Assembly: GCA_013349295.1 (NCBI GenBank)
Contig: DUZW01000002.1
Location: 62,001 to 126,000 of the forward strand
Direction of reading: 5' to 3'
Source: Deltaproteobacteria bacterium
GTDB lineage: Bacteria > Desulfobacterota > Desulfobulbia > Desulfobulbales > Desulfurivibrionaceae
DNA: 64,000 nucleotides
Shown here: positions 54,853-64,000 of the stretch, in pieces
Layout: the number at the start of each line of letters is the position of its first letter
Numbering within the stretch: position 1 is the first letter of the stretch
Made by a program: the position numbers and the translations under genes
The notes under the pieces: model-generated
What the model was told of the DNA's origin: nothing
The model's database searches: none
Seen by the model: only the letters and a program-made list of their open reading frames with translations

Positions 54853-55698
54853 TCAAAAACGGCTGCCGAAGGAGAAAACCCCCTCGGCGCAGACATCAAT
54901 ACATCTGCCACAGTTGGTGCAGTTTGCTTCGGTTATCACCGGACCTCTCCCATCTTTTCCCTTGAGAGCAGGAGAAATGACTTGGGGTTCCGGGCAGACG
55001 GCATAGCAGTCCAGGCAGTTGCTGCATCGGTCTCGTCCCTCGGCGCGAACGCGGATAAGGCTTACGAGGCCAAGCAGGCTGTAAAATCCGCCCACCGGGC
55101 ACAGATGACCGCACCAGCCACGCTTGCTCATAAAAAGATCAAAACAAAAGATGGCCACGGGGATGGTCCAGGCCAATCCCAACCCGAAAAACAACCCCCG
55201 GTGCAGCAGGGTGACGGGGTTGATCAGTTCCCAGGCCAGAATCCCGGTAATGGCCGTGACAACCAAGACCAGCACCATGCCCCAGTACCGGAGGGTGCGA
55301 TCCAGTTGCAACCCCTCCCGGATATCAAGGCGAAGCCGCAGCCATGCCGCCCCATCGGTGAGAATATTCACCGGACAGACCCAGGAACAATAGGCGCGTC
55401 CACCGACCAACATATAAAAACCGGCGATGATCAGCGCCCCGATGATGGCGGTACTTGCCGCAATGGTGCCGGTGGCAAGACTTTGCAGCAGAATAAATGG
55501 ATCGGCCAGCGGCACGGTGTCGAACAAACGGCTGGCCGCCAGATTTCCTTTAATAATCCAAAAACCGGTAAGCGGCCCGCAGGCGAACAGGGCAAGAGTG
55601 AGCGCCTGACAGCTTCGCCGCAGTAACAGCCAGCGGTTTGCCCCCAGCCGGCCCTTCTTTTTTTTAGACAACACGCCGGGATGTTTTGGAGTACTCAT
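54853..55698 (-). CDS. napH: NapH, menaquinol-oxidising membrane ferredoxin
   Basis: About 281 residues. Four hydrophobic segments, [10 protein letters not shown] at the cytosolic face and two C-terminal [4Fe-4S] motifs ([24 protein letters not shown]). It oxidises menaquinol together with NapG. The start MSTPKHPG at 55698 overlaps the napG stop by four bases (ATGA), so translation is coupled. Confidence 0.93.
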   Translation of the reverse strand: MSTPKHPGVLSKKKKGRLGANRWLLLRRSCQALTLALFACGPLTGFWIIKGNLAASRLFDTVPLADPFILLQSLATGTIAASTAIIGALIIAGFYMLVGGRAYCSWVCPVNILTDGAAWLRLRLDIREGLQLDRTLRYWGMVLVLVVTAITGILAWELINPVTLLHRGLFFGLGLAWTIPVAIFCFDLFMSKRGWCGHLCPVGGFYSLLGLVSLIRVRAEGRDRCSNCLDCYAVCPEPQVISPALKGKDGRGPVITEANCTNCGRCIDVCAEGVFSFGSRF

Positions 55699-56483
55699 GG
55701 CTTCCACTCCGGCGTAATGGTTGAAGTGAATTCAGGCATCCTGTCCGGCAGGTCCATCTGCTCCGGAATCAGGCTATGCCCGGCCTTGGTTTTTTCTTCC
55801 CAGCCCAAGCGGTAGTGTTTCCCAAGCTCGCCCTTGGCCAGATCCAGGGGGAGCACCTTGATGGCGGCCTTGTCCAGAACGCAGGCCTTTTCGCACTTGC
55901 CGCAGCCCGTGCAGAATTTGGAGTGCACCTCCGGCTGGAAGATGGTGTGCTTACCGCTGCGTTGGTTGTGCAGGGTGGCAAGGGTGATTGCCTTGTCGAT
56001 CAGCGGGCAGCTGCGGTAGCAGACATCGCAGCGCAACCCGAGAAAGTTCAGGCAGTTTTCCCGGTCAATGAGTACCGCCAACCCCATGCGGGCCTTGTAA
56101 ATATCGGTGAGCAGAGGGTCCAGGGCGCCGGTGGGGCAAGCGCGGATGCAGGGCCTCTTCTCACAGAGTTCGCAGGGGATCCGGCGGGGAATAAAATAGG
56201 GGGTTCCGGTGGCCACCTCCTCTTCCGGTTTGGCAAGACGCAGGGCCTTGTATGGACAAGCCCGTACGCACTGACCACAGCGGACACAGGCGGCCAGGAA
56301 CTTTTTGTCGGGCAAGGCTCCCGGCGGTCGCGTGGTGTAAACCGGTCGCGCCACCGCCTGTCGGTTGGCATACAGCCCAAGGCCAAGACCGACCAAGGCC
56401 GCCCCGCAGGTAGTGCGCGCTGTGTTCAGCAAAAACCTGCGCCGCTCGGCATCAGGTCCGGCTGTCTCCGGTTTTTCTTTCAT
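55695..56483 (-). CDS. napG: NapG, Tat-exported periplasmic ferredoxin
   Basis: About 262 residues. A twin-arginine signal ([20 protein letters not shown]) is followed by four [4Fe-4S] motifs: [35 protein letters not shown] and [12 protein letters not shown]. It passes electrons from NapH to NapB/NapA. The start MKEKPETAG at 56483 is chosen; the napA stop lies 12 bases upstream. Confidence 0.93.
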   Translation of the reverse strand: MKEKPETAGPDAERRRFLLNTARTTCGAALVGLGLGLYANRQAVARPVYTTRPPGALPDKKFLAACVRCGQCVRACPYKALRLAKPEEEVATGTPYFIPRRIPCELCEKRPCIRACPTGALDPLLTDIYKARMGLAVLIDRENCLNFLGLRCDVCYRSCPLIDKAITLATLHNQRSGKHTIFQPEVHSKFCTGCGKCEKACVLDKAAIKVLPLDLAKGELGKHYRLGWEEKTKAGHSLIPEQMDLPDRMPEFTSTITPEWKP

Positions 56484-56494
56484 AGCCTGGAATC

Positions 56495-59005
56495 CTAAGC
56501 CTTGGTTACCTTGACCGCGCACTTTTTGAAGTCAGTCTCCTTGGAGATGGGACAGGTGGCGTCCAGGATCAGTTTGTTGACCAGGCGGCGCTCGTCGAAG
56601 AATGGGACAAAGATCGACCCTTCCGGCATCTTGTTGCGCCCCCTGGTTTCTATGGTGGCCAGGATTTCTCCGCGCCTGGAGATTACTTTTGCCGCCATGC
56701 CGCGGCTGAGACCCCGTTTTTCCGCGTCTTTTTGGTTCATGAAGACCACGGCATTGGGCACGGCCCGGTACAGCTCCGGCACCCGCTGGGTCATGGAACC
56801 GGAGTGCCAGTGTTCGAGCACCCTGCCGGTGCAGAGCCAGAGGTCGTACTCTTTGTCCGGGGATTCGGCCGGCGGTTCGTAGGGCAGGGCGAAAATATTG
56901 GCCTTGCCGTCCGGGTTGCCGTAGAAGACCACCCCCTCGCCGGGTTTGACATGGGGATCATAGCCCTCGCGGTAGCGCCACAAGGTCTCCTTGCCGCCGA
57001 TTACCGGCCAGCGCAGGCCGCGGGACTTGTGATACTGGTCGAACTCGCCCAGCTCATGGCCTTTCTTGGGGCCTTCCAGACTGAAGCGTCTGTACTCCTC
57101 GAAAAGCCCCTTCTGCAGGTAAAAACCGAAATGCTCCATCTCGGAATTGGCATAGGTCTTTCCGGCCAGATCCTTGATCGGCTGCTTGGGGATTGTGTTC
57201 ACCTGGCCGTTGGCAAAGAGCACGTCGTAGAGGGTCTTGCCCTTGTATGACGGATTTTTATCCAGCAGCTCTGCGGGCCACACCTCCTCCACCTTGAACC
57301 GCTTGGAAAACTCGACCAGCTGCCAGAGATCGGACTTGGATTCGCCCGGCGCCTTGATCTGCTGCCGCCAGAACTGGGTGCGTCGTTCGGCATTTCCGTA
57401 TGCCCCTTCCTTTTCCACCCACATGGCGGTGGGCAGGATCAGGTCGGCGGCCATGGTGGAGACGGTGGGGTAAGGGTCGGAAACCACGATAAAATTTTCC
57501 GGATCACGCCAGCCCGGGTACATCTCGTCGTTGATGTTGGGTCCGGCCTGCATATTGTTGTTGCACAACTGCCAGTAGCAGTTCATTTCCTTGTCGCGCA
57601 GCTTGCGCTGCATCAGGACGGCGTGGAAGCCGACCTTGTCCGGCAGGGTGCCTTCCGGCAATTTCCAGATCTTTTCGGTAACGGCGCGATGTTCGGGTTT
57701 GTTAACCACCATGTCCGCCGGCAAGCGGTGGGCAAAGGTGCCCACCTCACGGGCCGTGCCGCAGGCCGAGGGCTGGCCGGTGAGGGAGAAGGGGCCGTTG
57801 CCCGGCTCGGAGATCTTGCCGGTGAGCAGATGGATGTTGTAGACGAGGTTGTTGGCCCAGGTGCCGCGGGTGTGCTGGTTGAAACCCATGGTCCAGTAGG
57901 AGACCACCTTGATCTTCGGGTCCGCGTAGATGTTGGCCAGAGCCTCAAGTTGTTCCTTGGGCACCCCGGAGATCTCGTGGGCTTTATCCAGAGTGTACTC
58001 GGCCACAAAGGCCTTGTACTCATCAAAGCTCATGGGCTCGGCGTCGTTTGCCTTGGCTGCGTTCTTGGCGTTTTTCTCCCGAGGATCGTTGGGCCTGAGG
58101 CCATAGCCGATGTCGGTGGCGCCACGCTTGAAGTTGACCGATTTCTTGACAAATGCCTCGTTGACCTTACCGCTCTGGATGATGTGGTTGGCGATGTAGT
58201 TGAGGATGGCCAGATCGGACTGCGGACGCATGACCAGCTTCAGGTCGGCCAGCTCGAAACAGCGATTTTCAAAGGTGGAAAGCACCGCCACCTTGACATT
58301 GGCCGCGGTAAGCCTGCGATCGGTGAGCCGGGACCAGAGGATGGGGTGTGCCTCCGCCATGTTGGAGCCCCAAAGAACAAAGGCGTCGGCATGTTCGAGA
58401 TCGTTGTAGCAACCCATGGGCTCGTCGGAGCCGAAGGTGCGCATGAAGCCGGCCACGGCGGAGGCCATGCAGTGGCGGGCATTGGGATCGATGTTGTTGG
58501 AGCGGAAACCGGCCTTGTACAGCTTGGCAGCGGCATAACCCTCCCAGATGGTCCACTGGCCCGAGCCGAACATGCCCACCCCGCTGGGACCCTTCTTTTT
58601 CATGGCCTCTTTCCATTTCGTGGCCATGATGTCAAAGGCCTGGTCCCAGCTTATCGGGCTGAACTGGCCGCTCTTGTCGAACTTGCCGTTCTTCATGCGG
58701 AGCATGGGGCGGGTGAGGCGATCCTTGCCGTACATGATCTTGGAGAGGAAGTAGCCCTTGATGCAGTTCAGCCCCTTGTTGACCGGAGCGTCCGGGTCGC
58801 CTTGGGTGGCCACGACCCGGCCGTCCTTGGTGCCCACCAGCACACTGCAGCCTGTGCCGCAAAAGCGACAGGGCGCCTTGTCCCAGCGGATGCTCGGATC
58901 TTCGGTTGCGGCCAGGGCCTCGGTCTCCGGCAGCGAAATCCCGGCGGCCAGGGCGGTGGCCGCTATGGCGTTGGCTTTGATAAAATTACGTCTGGTCAGT
59001 TTCAT
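56495..59005 (-). CDS. napA: NapA, catalytic subunit of periplasmic nitrate reductase
   Basis: 836 residues, the usual NapA length. Twin-arginine signal ([12 protein letters not shown]), one [4Fe-4S] site (CRFCGTGC...C) and the molybdopterin fold with the Mo-ligand cysteine in [10 protein letters not shown]. It reduces nitrate to nitrite in the periplasm. GGAGGAAGAG stands before the ATG. It follows napD by 84 bp. A longer frame adds an N-terminus with no ribosome-binding site and no signal peptide. Confidence 0.95.
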   Translation of the reverse strand: MKLTRRNFIKANAIAATALAAGISLPETEALAATEDPSIRWDKAPCRFCGTGCSVLVGTKDGRVVATQGDPDAPVNKGLNCIKGYFLSKIMYGKDRLTRPMLRMKNGKFDKSGQFSPISWDQAFDIMATKWKEAMKKKGPSGVGMFGSGQWTIWEGYAAAKLYKAGFRSNNIDPNARHCMASAVAGFMRTFGSDEPMGCYNDLEHADAFVLWGSNMAEAHPILWSRLTDRRLTAANVKVAVLSTFENRCFELADLKLVMRPQSDLAILNYIANHIIQSGKVNEAFVKKSVNFKRGATDIGYGLRPNDPREKNAKNAAKANDAEPMSFDEYKAFVAEYTLDKAHEISGVPKEQLEALANIYADPKIKVVSYWTMGFNQHTRGTWANNLVYNIHLLTGKISEPGNGPFSLTGQPSACGTAREVGTFAHRLPADMVVNKPEHRAVTEKIWKLPEGTLPDKVGFHAVLMQRKLRDKEMNCYWQLCNNNMQAGPNINDEMYPGWRDPENFIVVSDPYPTVSTMAADLILPTAMWVEKEGAYGNAERRTQFWRQQIKAPGESKSDLWQLVEFSKRFKVEEVWPAELLDKNPSYKGKTLYDVLFANGQVNTIPKQPIKDLAGKTYANSEMEHFGFYLQKGLFEEYRRFSLEGPKKGHELGEFDQYHKSRGLRWPVIGGKETLWRYREGYDPHVKPGEGVVFYGNPDGKANIFALPYEPPAESPDKEYDLWLCTGRVLEHWHSGSMTQRVPELYRAVPNAVVFMNQKDAEKRGLSRGMAAKVISRRGEILATIETRGRNKMPEGSIFVPFFDERRLVNKLILDATCPISKETDFKKCAVKVTKA

Positions 59006-59089
59006 GTCTCTTCCTCCTTCTACGCTTGCTCTTGGGTAATTTTTCCGTATGGCCGCGCACAACAAACCGGCGGCCGAACAAAAAAAGCG

Positions 59090-59353
59090 TCAGGCCGGGT
59101 AATCGATCGTGGCGGTGTTTTCTTCGGGTTCGGCGTGCTGGTAGACCATGGCCGCGGACAACACGCCATCAACGGTGTGCAGCTTGAGCAGGGTCTCGGA
59201 GATGACGGAATTCTCTTGCTCTTCGATGGTTACCACAAAACGGTGGTCTTCGGTGCGGGCATGGATTTCAAGCCCAGGCATCCGGCCCAGCGAGGCGGCA
59301 ACCTGCTCACTGGAGTCTGCTCTGGCATGGACAAGAACGCCGGCGATATTCAT
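59090..59353 (-). CDS. napD: NapD, NapA-specific Tat chaperone
   Basis: 87 residues. MNIAGVLVHARAD... with the ferredoxin-like fold expected for NapD, which binds the NapA signal peptide. GGAGG stands five bases before the ATG. It is the first gene of the napDAGHB run. Confidence 0.9.
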   Translation of the reverse strand: MNIAGVLVHARADSSEQVAASLGRMPGLEIHARTEDHRFVVTIEEQENSVISETLLKLHTVDGVLSAAMVYQHAEPEENTATIDYPA

Positions 59354-59516
59354 TTTTTCCTCCTCTTGAAGCGTTTCAATTTCGAGTTCGACATCTGTCG
59401 GGCGGAAAAGCCCATGCGGACATGTTTTCAAGGTATTTTAATTAGTATAGCAACAGGCATGCCAAGAAAGTCAAGCCTTGAATTTACGTGATAATTCAGG
59501 TTTTAAAATATGGAGT

Positions 59517-59560
59517 GTTACCGATGGATTACACTTGGACGGGTGGATTTGTTACCGATA
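59517..59560. promoter_or_regulatory. Direct repeats upstream of napD
   Basis: GTTACCGAT occurs at 59517-59525 and again at 59551-59559, 34 bp apart (about three helical turns). They lie in the 258-bp gap between napF and napD and could be paired binding sites for an activator of the napDAGHB genes. The rest of the gap holds a short poly-G run near 59579 and no gene. Confidence 0.35.
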
Positions 59561-59611
59561 GGTGACGTTGCGTTTCCGGGGGGGGGGCTGCCTTGGAAAT
59601 AGAAAAAGACT

Positions 59612-60088
59612 TCAGGCAAGCATACTGACGGCCTGGACAGGGCACACCGCCTGGCAGGCGCCGCAGCCGTTGCACTCGGCCGCAACCAGTTGGGGCAGGA
59701 TGCGGCCGCCGGGGGAAGGCTGGAAGATGATGGCGCTGCTGTCGCATTGCTCACCGCAGGTGCGGCATGGGATGCCTTGGCCGTTCAGGCAGGCTTCGGA
59801 AAAAACCGCCTTGTGTTGCCATGGCGGAACGCCGCTCTGCATGACCAGCGCCTGCTCGGAACATTCTTGAACGCAGGCGCCGCAGAAAGTGCACCCCCCC
59901 TTGCCGAAGTTCACCATCGGGTAGCCAAGCCAATCGGAATCGAGAATCCGCTGGGGGCAATGGGCAAGACACGCGCCGCACCGGTTGCAGCGCTTGAGAA
60001 AGTCGTTTTCCTCCACGGCCCAAGGCGGTCTAATGGGCAGGGGTTTTCCTCCTCGCAGGAAGAGGCGGCGGTTCGGATTCATGATCAT
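59612..60088 (-). CDS. napF: NapF, cytoplasmic [4Fe-4S] protein of nitrate reduction
   Basis: 158 residues with three canonical and one modified [4Fe-4S] motifs (CNRCGACLAHCP, CTFCGACVQECS, CRTCGEQC, CNGCGACQAVCP). NapF helps mature NapA in the cytoplasm. It is separated from napDAGHB by 258 bp, so it may have its own transcript. GGAAATTGCC precedes the ATG. The upstream gap carries a perfect palindrome. Confidence 0.9.
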   Translation of the reverse strand: MIMNPNRRLFLRGGKPLPIRPPWAVEENDFLKRCNRCGACLAHCPQRILDSDWLGYPMVNFGKGGCTFCGACVQECSEQALVMQSGVPPWQHKAVFSEACLNGQGIPCRTCGEQCDSSAIIFQPSPGGRILPQLVAAECNGCGACQAVCPVQAVSMLA

Positions 60089-60131
60089 GGCAATTTCCGT
60101 GCTCGGTCTTGGGCGGCAACTGTTTTTGGTC

Positions 60132-60147
60132 GGGATATATATATCCC
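60132..60147. promoter_or_regulatory. Perfect 16-bp AT-centred palindrome upstream of napF
   Basis: GGGATATATATATCCC, 44 bp before the napF start. GTATATAC, another palindrome, follows at 60151-60158. Good candidates for operator or promoter elements of napF; the motif does not match FNR or NarL sites that I know. Confidence 0.5.
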
Positions 60148-60280
60148 CGAGTATATACCTTTATAACCTAATTCTTCGTCCATTTCCAAATCAGAGGAGC
60201 CTCTTGCGAAAACACCTGTAAATTCCCTCCCCACCCCACAAGATGACGGGATCAGTTGCAGAGAACACATGGAGCTTGGC

Positions 60281-61210
60281 TCAGCGCACAGGGAAGAGCT
60301 CGGGATTGTCCTTGAGACCGCGCTGATCGATGATGATCTCCACCCGCCGGTTTTTTTCCCGGTTGTCTTGGGTGGTATTGGGTACTCGCGGCTGGGTATC
60401 GCCGCATCCTTTCAGGACGAACCGCTCGTTGGGCAAGACGTTGTCTTGAAGCAACTCATGCATCAAGGAAAAGGCCCTGGCGCTGGAAAGCTCCCAGTTG
60501 GAGCGAAATTTGCCGCCACTCATCGGCTGATTGTCCGAGTGACCGGCCACCGTGATATCGCCGGGTACATCGACCAAGGCATCGCGGATCTTCCTGGCGG
60601 TGGGCAAAAAGTTCGGATTGAGGGTGGAGCTGCCGGTCTCGAAGGAGCCGTTTTGCAGAATCAGGATGGTAATCAGCTGGTCGGAGACCTCGATATCAAG
60701 CTGCCGCTGTTGGATTTCCGGGGCCAGGACAGTGCGGAGCTGATTGGCATATCCCAAGGTGCGCCGGAGCCGCCCGGTCATGTCGCTTTCTTCCTTGCGG
60801 GCTATCTTGGGGATATCTTCCGCCGAAACGGGAACATAGATCACCGATTTGCCGCCCAGGGCGCCGGACATGGATTGAGCGATGAGACGGAATTTTTCCA
60901 AATCGAGTCTGGAGCTGGCAAAGAGCAGGATGAAAGCGCAGAGCAACAGGGTCATGAGATCGGCGAAGCTGATGATCCATCCACCTTTTTTTGCGTTCAT
61001 TTCGTTCGAAAATGGAAAGGGGTGTTCGTCCTGATCGAAGGCGAAGAGGATGTATTCCTCCTCTTTCCCCGCCTGGGGCGGGGCCAATGCCTCCTCCGGC
61101 CGAGAGGCCGGAGAATCATGCCGGGCAGCGGTGGACGCAGGTTGATCGCCTGGTCTTTCGACCGGGCCGGACTCCTGCCCTTTGGTGGGGGACGGTTTCT
61201 CCGGAATCAT
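60281..61210 (-). CDS. motB: MotB-like flagellar stator protein
   Basis: 309 residues. A Pro/Glu-rich N-terminal extension (about 70 residues) precedes the usual MotB start (NAKKGGWIISFADLMTLLL, with proton-binding D84), the membrane helix, and the OmpA-like peptidoglycan-binding domain (GHSDNQPMSGG). The start at 61210 overlaps the motA stop by four bases (ATGA), which supports it; the shorter start at 61000 lacks a ribosome-binding site. Confidence 0.88.
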   Translation of the reverse strand: MIPEKPSPTKGQESGPVERPGDQPASTAARHDSPASRPEEALAPPQAGKEEEYILFAFDQDEHPFPFSNEMNAKKGGWIISFADLMTLLLCAFILLFASSRLDLEKFRLIAQSMSGALGGKSVIYVPVSAEDIPKIARKEESDMTGRLRRTLGYANQLRTVLAPEIQQRQLDIEVSDQLITILILQNGSFETGSSTLNPNFLPTARKIRDALVDVPGDITVAGHSDNQPMSGGKFRSNWELSSARAFSLMHELLQDNVLPNERFVLKGCGDTQPRVPNTTQDNREKNRRVEIIIDQRGLKDNPELFPVR

Positions 61211-62109
61211 GGCCGCGGTTCCTCGGGATGAATAAACGGCGCCAGCGGACTCGGCTCGGAATGCTTCTTCTCCTCCGGATAAACAACCGGGATGGCGCTC
61301 AACGACGAGTAACGAACCTCCCTTGCCTTCCATCTGCCTCCCGAGCGCTGGGAGCCCGGCAGATAGGTAAGCAGGATCTCTTCCAGCACATAGGGATGCA
61401 AAGCCTGCTGGATGCCCAGCACCCCGTCGGCGATCAAGAGCTGCAGCATATATTCCTCCTGACTGCGCAGCTGGAGTTTGTCGGCGATGGGACTGGCGAT
61501 CACATAGGCCATCAACGCGCCATACAGGGTGGTGAGCAGGGCCACCGCCATGGCCGGGCCGATCCCCTTGGGATCATCCATGCCGGCCATCATCTGCACC
61601 AGACCGATGAGGGTGCCCACCATGCCCATGGCCGGACTGACTTCGGCCAGGGCCCGGAAGACCCTGGCGCCGCTCTGGTGGCGCTCGAAGGTGTGGCTGA
61701 TCTCCTTGTGCAGGGTGTTCTTGATAATGCCGGGGCTGATGTTGTCCACCACGTATTTGATCCCCTGCCTCAAAAATGGGTGCTCGATGGGTTCGTCTTC
61801 CAGGGCCAGCAGGCCGTGGATGCGGGCCTTCTTGTGCAGGGTCATGATGACGTCGATGAGTTCCCGCAGGGTGTCGGTGGGGACGAAAAACGCGCGAAAA
61901 GCTATACCCATGGCCTTGGCGAACTGATACACATTGAATTTGATCAGCACGATGAAGGCGCTGCCCACCACCACCAGCAAAAAAGAGGGCAGGTTCAGGT
62001 AGATGTGGACGGTGTGGCTCATGGAGATTACCCACCCCACCATGGTAATGGCGCCGAACAGGCCAAGGATGGTGGCATAATCAACGTTTTTTTTCATCCG
62101 TGCTTTCAT
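61207..62109 (-). CDS. motA: MotA-like flagellar stator protein
   Basis: 300 residues. Four membrane helices, the cytosolic charged loop with the usual FRAFFVPTDTLRELIDVI and the AEVSPAMGMVGTLIGLV segment. The C-terminal extension (~45 residues) is Pro/Ser-rich and longer than in most MotA. It should form the proton channel with MotB. AAGG precedes the ATG at proper distance. Confidence 0.9.
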   Translation of the reverse strand: MKARMKKNVDYATILGLFGAITMVGWVISMSHTVHIYLNLPSFLLVVVGSAFIVLIKFNVYQFAKAMGIAFRAFFVPTDTLRELIDVIMTLHKKARIHGLLALEDEPIEHPFLRQGIKYVVDNISPGIIKNTLHKEISHTFERHQSGARVFRALAEVSPAMGMVGTLIGLVQMMAGMDDPKGIGPAMAVALLTTLYGALMAYVIASPIADKLQLRSQEEYMLQLLIADGVLGIQQALHPYVLEEILLTYLPGSQRSGGRWKAREVRYSSLSAIPVVYPEEKKHSEPSPLAPFIHPEEPRP

Positions 62110-62258
62110 GGGCGAGCCTTCGCTTTGTGTTGTGCGTCATTTCGGGCAGGGCTGGTAATGGGCAAGGTTTTTTTCTTTCCTTATCGTTGGCGGCCCGGAG
62201 TTCATTTTCCTTATTGTGCGCCCTGGCGGTTAAACCGCACCAACCGTGGCGGACCGCC

Positions 62259-64000
62259 CTACCCCAGCCAGGAGGATAAACCCTTTCGCAACTCTGCAAA
62301 CTGCGCAAGGAGTACCTCCCCTTTGTTGTCAGCGCTCCTGGTCTGCTGCTTCTCGATCCGCTCGGCCAGGCCGGCCAGCTCCTTGAGCCCCAGTGCGCCC
62401 AGCGACCCCTTAATGCTGTGGCCCACCCGGCTCAACCCCTCCAAGTCGTTGCCGGCCAAGGCCTTCGCACCCTGGACGAACTGCTCCAGCAACGTTTTCT
62501 GGGCACCCTCCAGCATAAGCGTTCTTTTTTCCGGATCGAAACCGTACACCTTTTCCAGATGCACATGGATAGCAGCCACAAGATCGTCCTGGGCCCGGCA
62601 TTTTTCCACCTCCGGCCCGGGCTCCCGTTTTTCCGTGGCCTCCCCGCCCACATACCGGGTCAGCATGGCAAAGACCTCTTCCGGCTCAAACGGTTTGGCC
62701 ACGTAGTTGTCCATTCCGGCGGCCAGGCATATTTCCCTGTCGCCGCTCATGGCGTGGGCGGTCATGGCAATGATGGGAAGCTTGGCAAAACGCGGCTGTT
62801 GCCGGATTGCCCGGGTCGCCTCGTAGCCGTCCATCTCAGGCATCTGGATATCCATGAGCACCGCCGCCACGTCGTCGTCCAGCATGGCCAGCGCCTCCTT
62901 GCCGTTGTTGGCCACCGTCACGATGATCCCCACATTGGCCAGAACCTCCTGGGCAACCATCTGGTTGAACAGGTTGTCCTCCACCAGCAGGATCTTCTTG
63001 CCTCGCAAAATCGTGGTGGCCTCTTTCTCGTCCACCCGAGTGCATGCCGCCGGTTCCTTCATGCTTTCCCCTAATATATCATTGATGCAGCTTAAAAGCA
63101 GGGTCCGGCTCACCGGCTTGCGCAGAAACCCGTTCACCCCCGCCTGCTTGGCCCGCTGCTCTTCCAAATCGCTGCCCATGCCGGTGAGGATGATGATCGG
63201 TATATCCCGCAACCGGGTATCGCCCCGGATGGCCCTGGCGGTGATGATCCCGTCCTGCTCCGGCAGCATCAGATCGAGCAGAATCAGGTCGAACCGGGTC
63301 GTCGGAATCGTTTCTTCCTGAAGGATGCGCAGGGCCTCGCTGGGCCTGGTCGCGCTGACCACGGTAAATCCGTGGGACTCAAGGATTGCATGCAGGAGTC
63401 GCACCAGATACTCTTCGTCATCGACCACCAGGATCCGCTTGCCGCTAAAATCCAAGATCTCGGGAGCACTGACCTGCCGGGCCGCCGGGAGGCGCAGCGG
63501 CAGCGCAAAAGAGAAGGCGCTCCCCACCCCGGGCGTACTTTCCACCCTGATCTCGCCTCCCATCAGATGCACCAGTTTCTTGCAGATGGTCAGGCCAAGG
63601 CCGGTTCCGCCATACTTACGGGTGGTGGATCCATCCGCCTGGGCAAAGGCAGCGAAGATGGAGGCGATCTTTTCCGTTGGGATGCCGATGCCGCTGTCGA
63701 GCACCTGAAATTCCAGACGAACGCTTTCCTCCGACCTTTCCAGACAATGGATGCTCACCGTGATCTCGCCCTGATTGGTAAACTTGATGGCGTTGCCGAC
63801 CAGATTCATCAGCACCTGCCCCACCCGGAGGGGATCGCCGATCACCAGATCCGGCACATCGTTTGCCACGTCGATATTGAGATCAAGCCCCTTGTCCCGC
63901 CCGCTCTCCCGGAACATCTCCAGCAGGTTGATCAGGATATCCTGCACGCTGAACTCGATGCTCTCGATGGAGAGCTTGCCCGACTCGATCTTGGAGAAGT
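62259..64000 (-). CDS. Hybrid histidine kinase with two receivers and Hpt (partial, runs off right edge)
   Basis: The frame continues past the window edge: FSKIESGKL at the right end is the second half of a HisKA domain, so the N-terminus lies outside. Then HATPase_c (NLVGNAIKF, DSGIGI, GTGLGLTI), a receiver (VVDDEEY, ILLDLMLPEQDG), a second receiver (LVEDNLFN, LMDIQMPEMDG) and Hpt (GHSIKGSLGALGL). It is downstream of nothing seen here and upstream of motA. Confidence 0.9.
   Translation of the reverse strand, partial: FSKIESGKLSIESIEFSVQDILINLLEMFRESGRDKGLDLNIDVANDVPDLVIGDPLRVGQVLMNLVGNAIKFTNQGEITVSIHCLERSEESVRLEFQVLDSGIGIPTEKIASIFAAFAQADGSTTRKYGGTGLGLTICKKLVHLMGGEIRVESTPGVGSAFSFALPLRLPAARQVSAPEILDFSGKRILVVDDEEYLVRLLHAILESHGFTVVSATRPSEALRILQEETIPTTRFDLILLDLMLPEQDGIITARAIRGDTRLRDIPIIILTGMGSDLEEQRAKQAGVNGFLRKPVSRTLLLSCINDILGESMKEPAACTRVDEKEATTILRGKKILLVEDNLFNQMVAQEVLANVGIIVTVANNGKEALAMLDDDVAAVLMDIQMPEMDGYEATRAIRQQPRFAKLPIIAMTAHAMSGDREICLAAGMDNYVAKPFEPEEVFAMLTRYVGGEATEKREPGPEVEKCRAQDDLVAAIHVHLEKVYGFDPEKRTLMLEGAQKTLLEQFVQGAKALAGNDLEGLSRVGHSIKGSLGALGLKELAGLAERIEKQQTRSADNKGEVLLAQFAELRKGLSSWLG

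Noticed and set aside
57623-59491. Long plus-strand frame over napA and napD
   Set aside because: It covers well-supported nap genes on the other strand; composition is that of a shadow frame.
1-64000. CRISPR array or prophage
   Set aside because: No regularly spaced repeats, no cas genes and no phage structural genes were seen.

Overview
The window suggests a motile, sulfate- or sulfur-metabolising member of the Desulfobacterota, most likely near Desulfobulbales. The lineage is inferred from gene content only. The main clues are a complete dsrMKJOP operon next to an RsbRD-domain gene, a fused cysteine synthase/cysteinyl-tRNA synthetase, an EF-G of the spirochaete/planctomycete/delta (mitochondrial EFG1-like) type, a very dense two-component and chemotaxis repertoire, and a NapC-less periplasmic nitrate reductase. 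No 16S rRNA gene or taxonomic marker RNA is present.

Layout. 0-2.2 kb: a TPR-like membrane protein cut by the window edge, a DUF4149-like membrane protein and tRNA-Arg(TCT). 2.3-10.7 kb (minus strand): the cysK-cysS fusion, then dsrM-K-J-O-P ending at a strong terminator, with the RsbRD gene upstream. 10.8-17.4 kb (minus): a small FlaG-like protein, an HDOD/metallo-beta-lactamase pair, a eukaryote-type hisA overlapping a small ribbon-helix-helix-like gene, an orphan P-loop ATPase and fusA. 17.9-29.4 kb (minus): a signalling island in the order NarX-type kinase, LuxR-type regulator, a protein fusing a TRAP (DctP) and an ABC (LIV-type) solute-binding domain, a 1415-residue multi-PAS kinase, a receiver protein, and a receiver-GAF-GGDEF diguanylate cyclase. 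30.0-38.9 kb (plus): short CheR, metallo-beta-lactamase protein, MCP with tandem HAMP-like repeats, CheW, two receiver proteins and a hybrid kinase. 39.0-45.1 kb (minus): a giant hybrid kinase with Hpt, and a CZB-like MCP. 45.5-50.3 kb (minus): HDOD protein and GspE/PilB-like ATPase, tRNA-Phe, RDD protein, and an acidic zinc-ribbon repeat protein. 50.6-53.8 kb: a lipoprotein and pcm (plus), then an MTA/SAH-deaminase-like amidohydrolase and a PilZ protein (minus). 54.3-60.1 kb (minus): napF, then napD-A-G-H-B. 60.3-64.0 kb (minus): motA-motB (motB overlapping the end of motA) and a hybrid kinase cut by the right edge.

How it fits together: DsrMKJOP and NapGH are two membrane electron routes that draw on the menaquinol pool, one towards dissimilatory sulfite reduction and one towards periplasmic nitrate. 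Around them lies sensory machinery feeding motility (MCPs, CheR, CheW, MotAB) and c-di-GMP (GGDEF cyclase, PilZ, MshEN-like ATPase, HDOD proteins). The most unusual items are the transporter-less DctP-LIVBP fusion beside a large kinase, the CysK-CysS fusion with an altered KMSKS loop, the eukaryote-type HisA, and several structured intergenic repeats.
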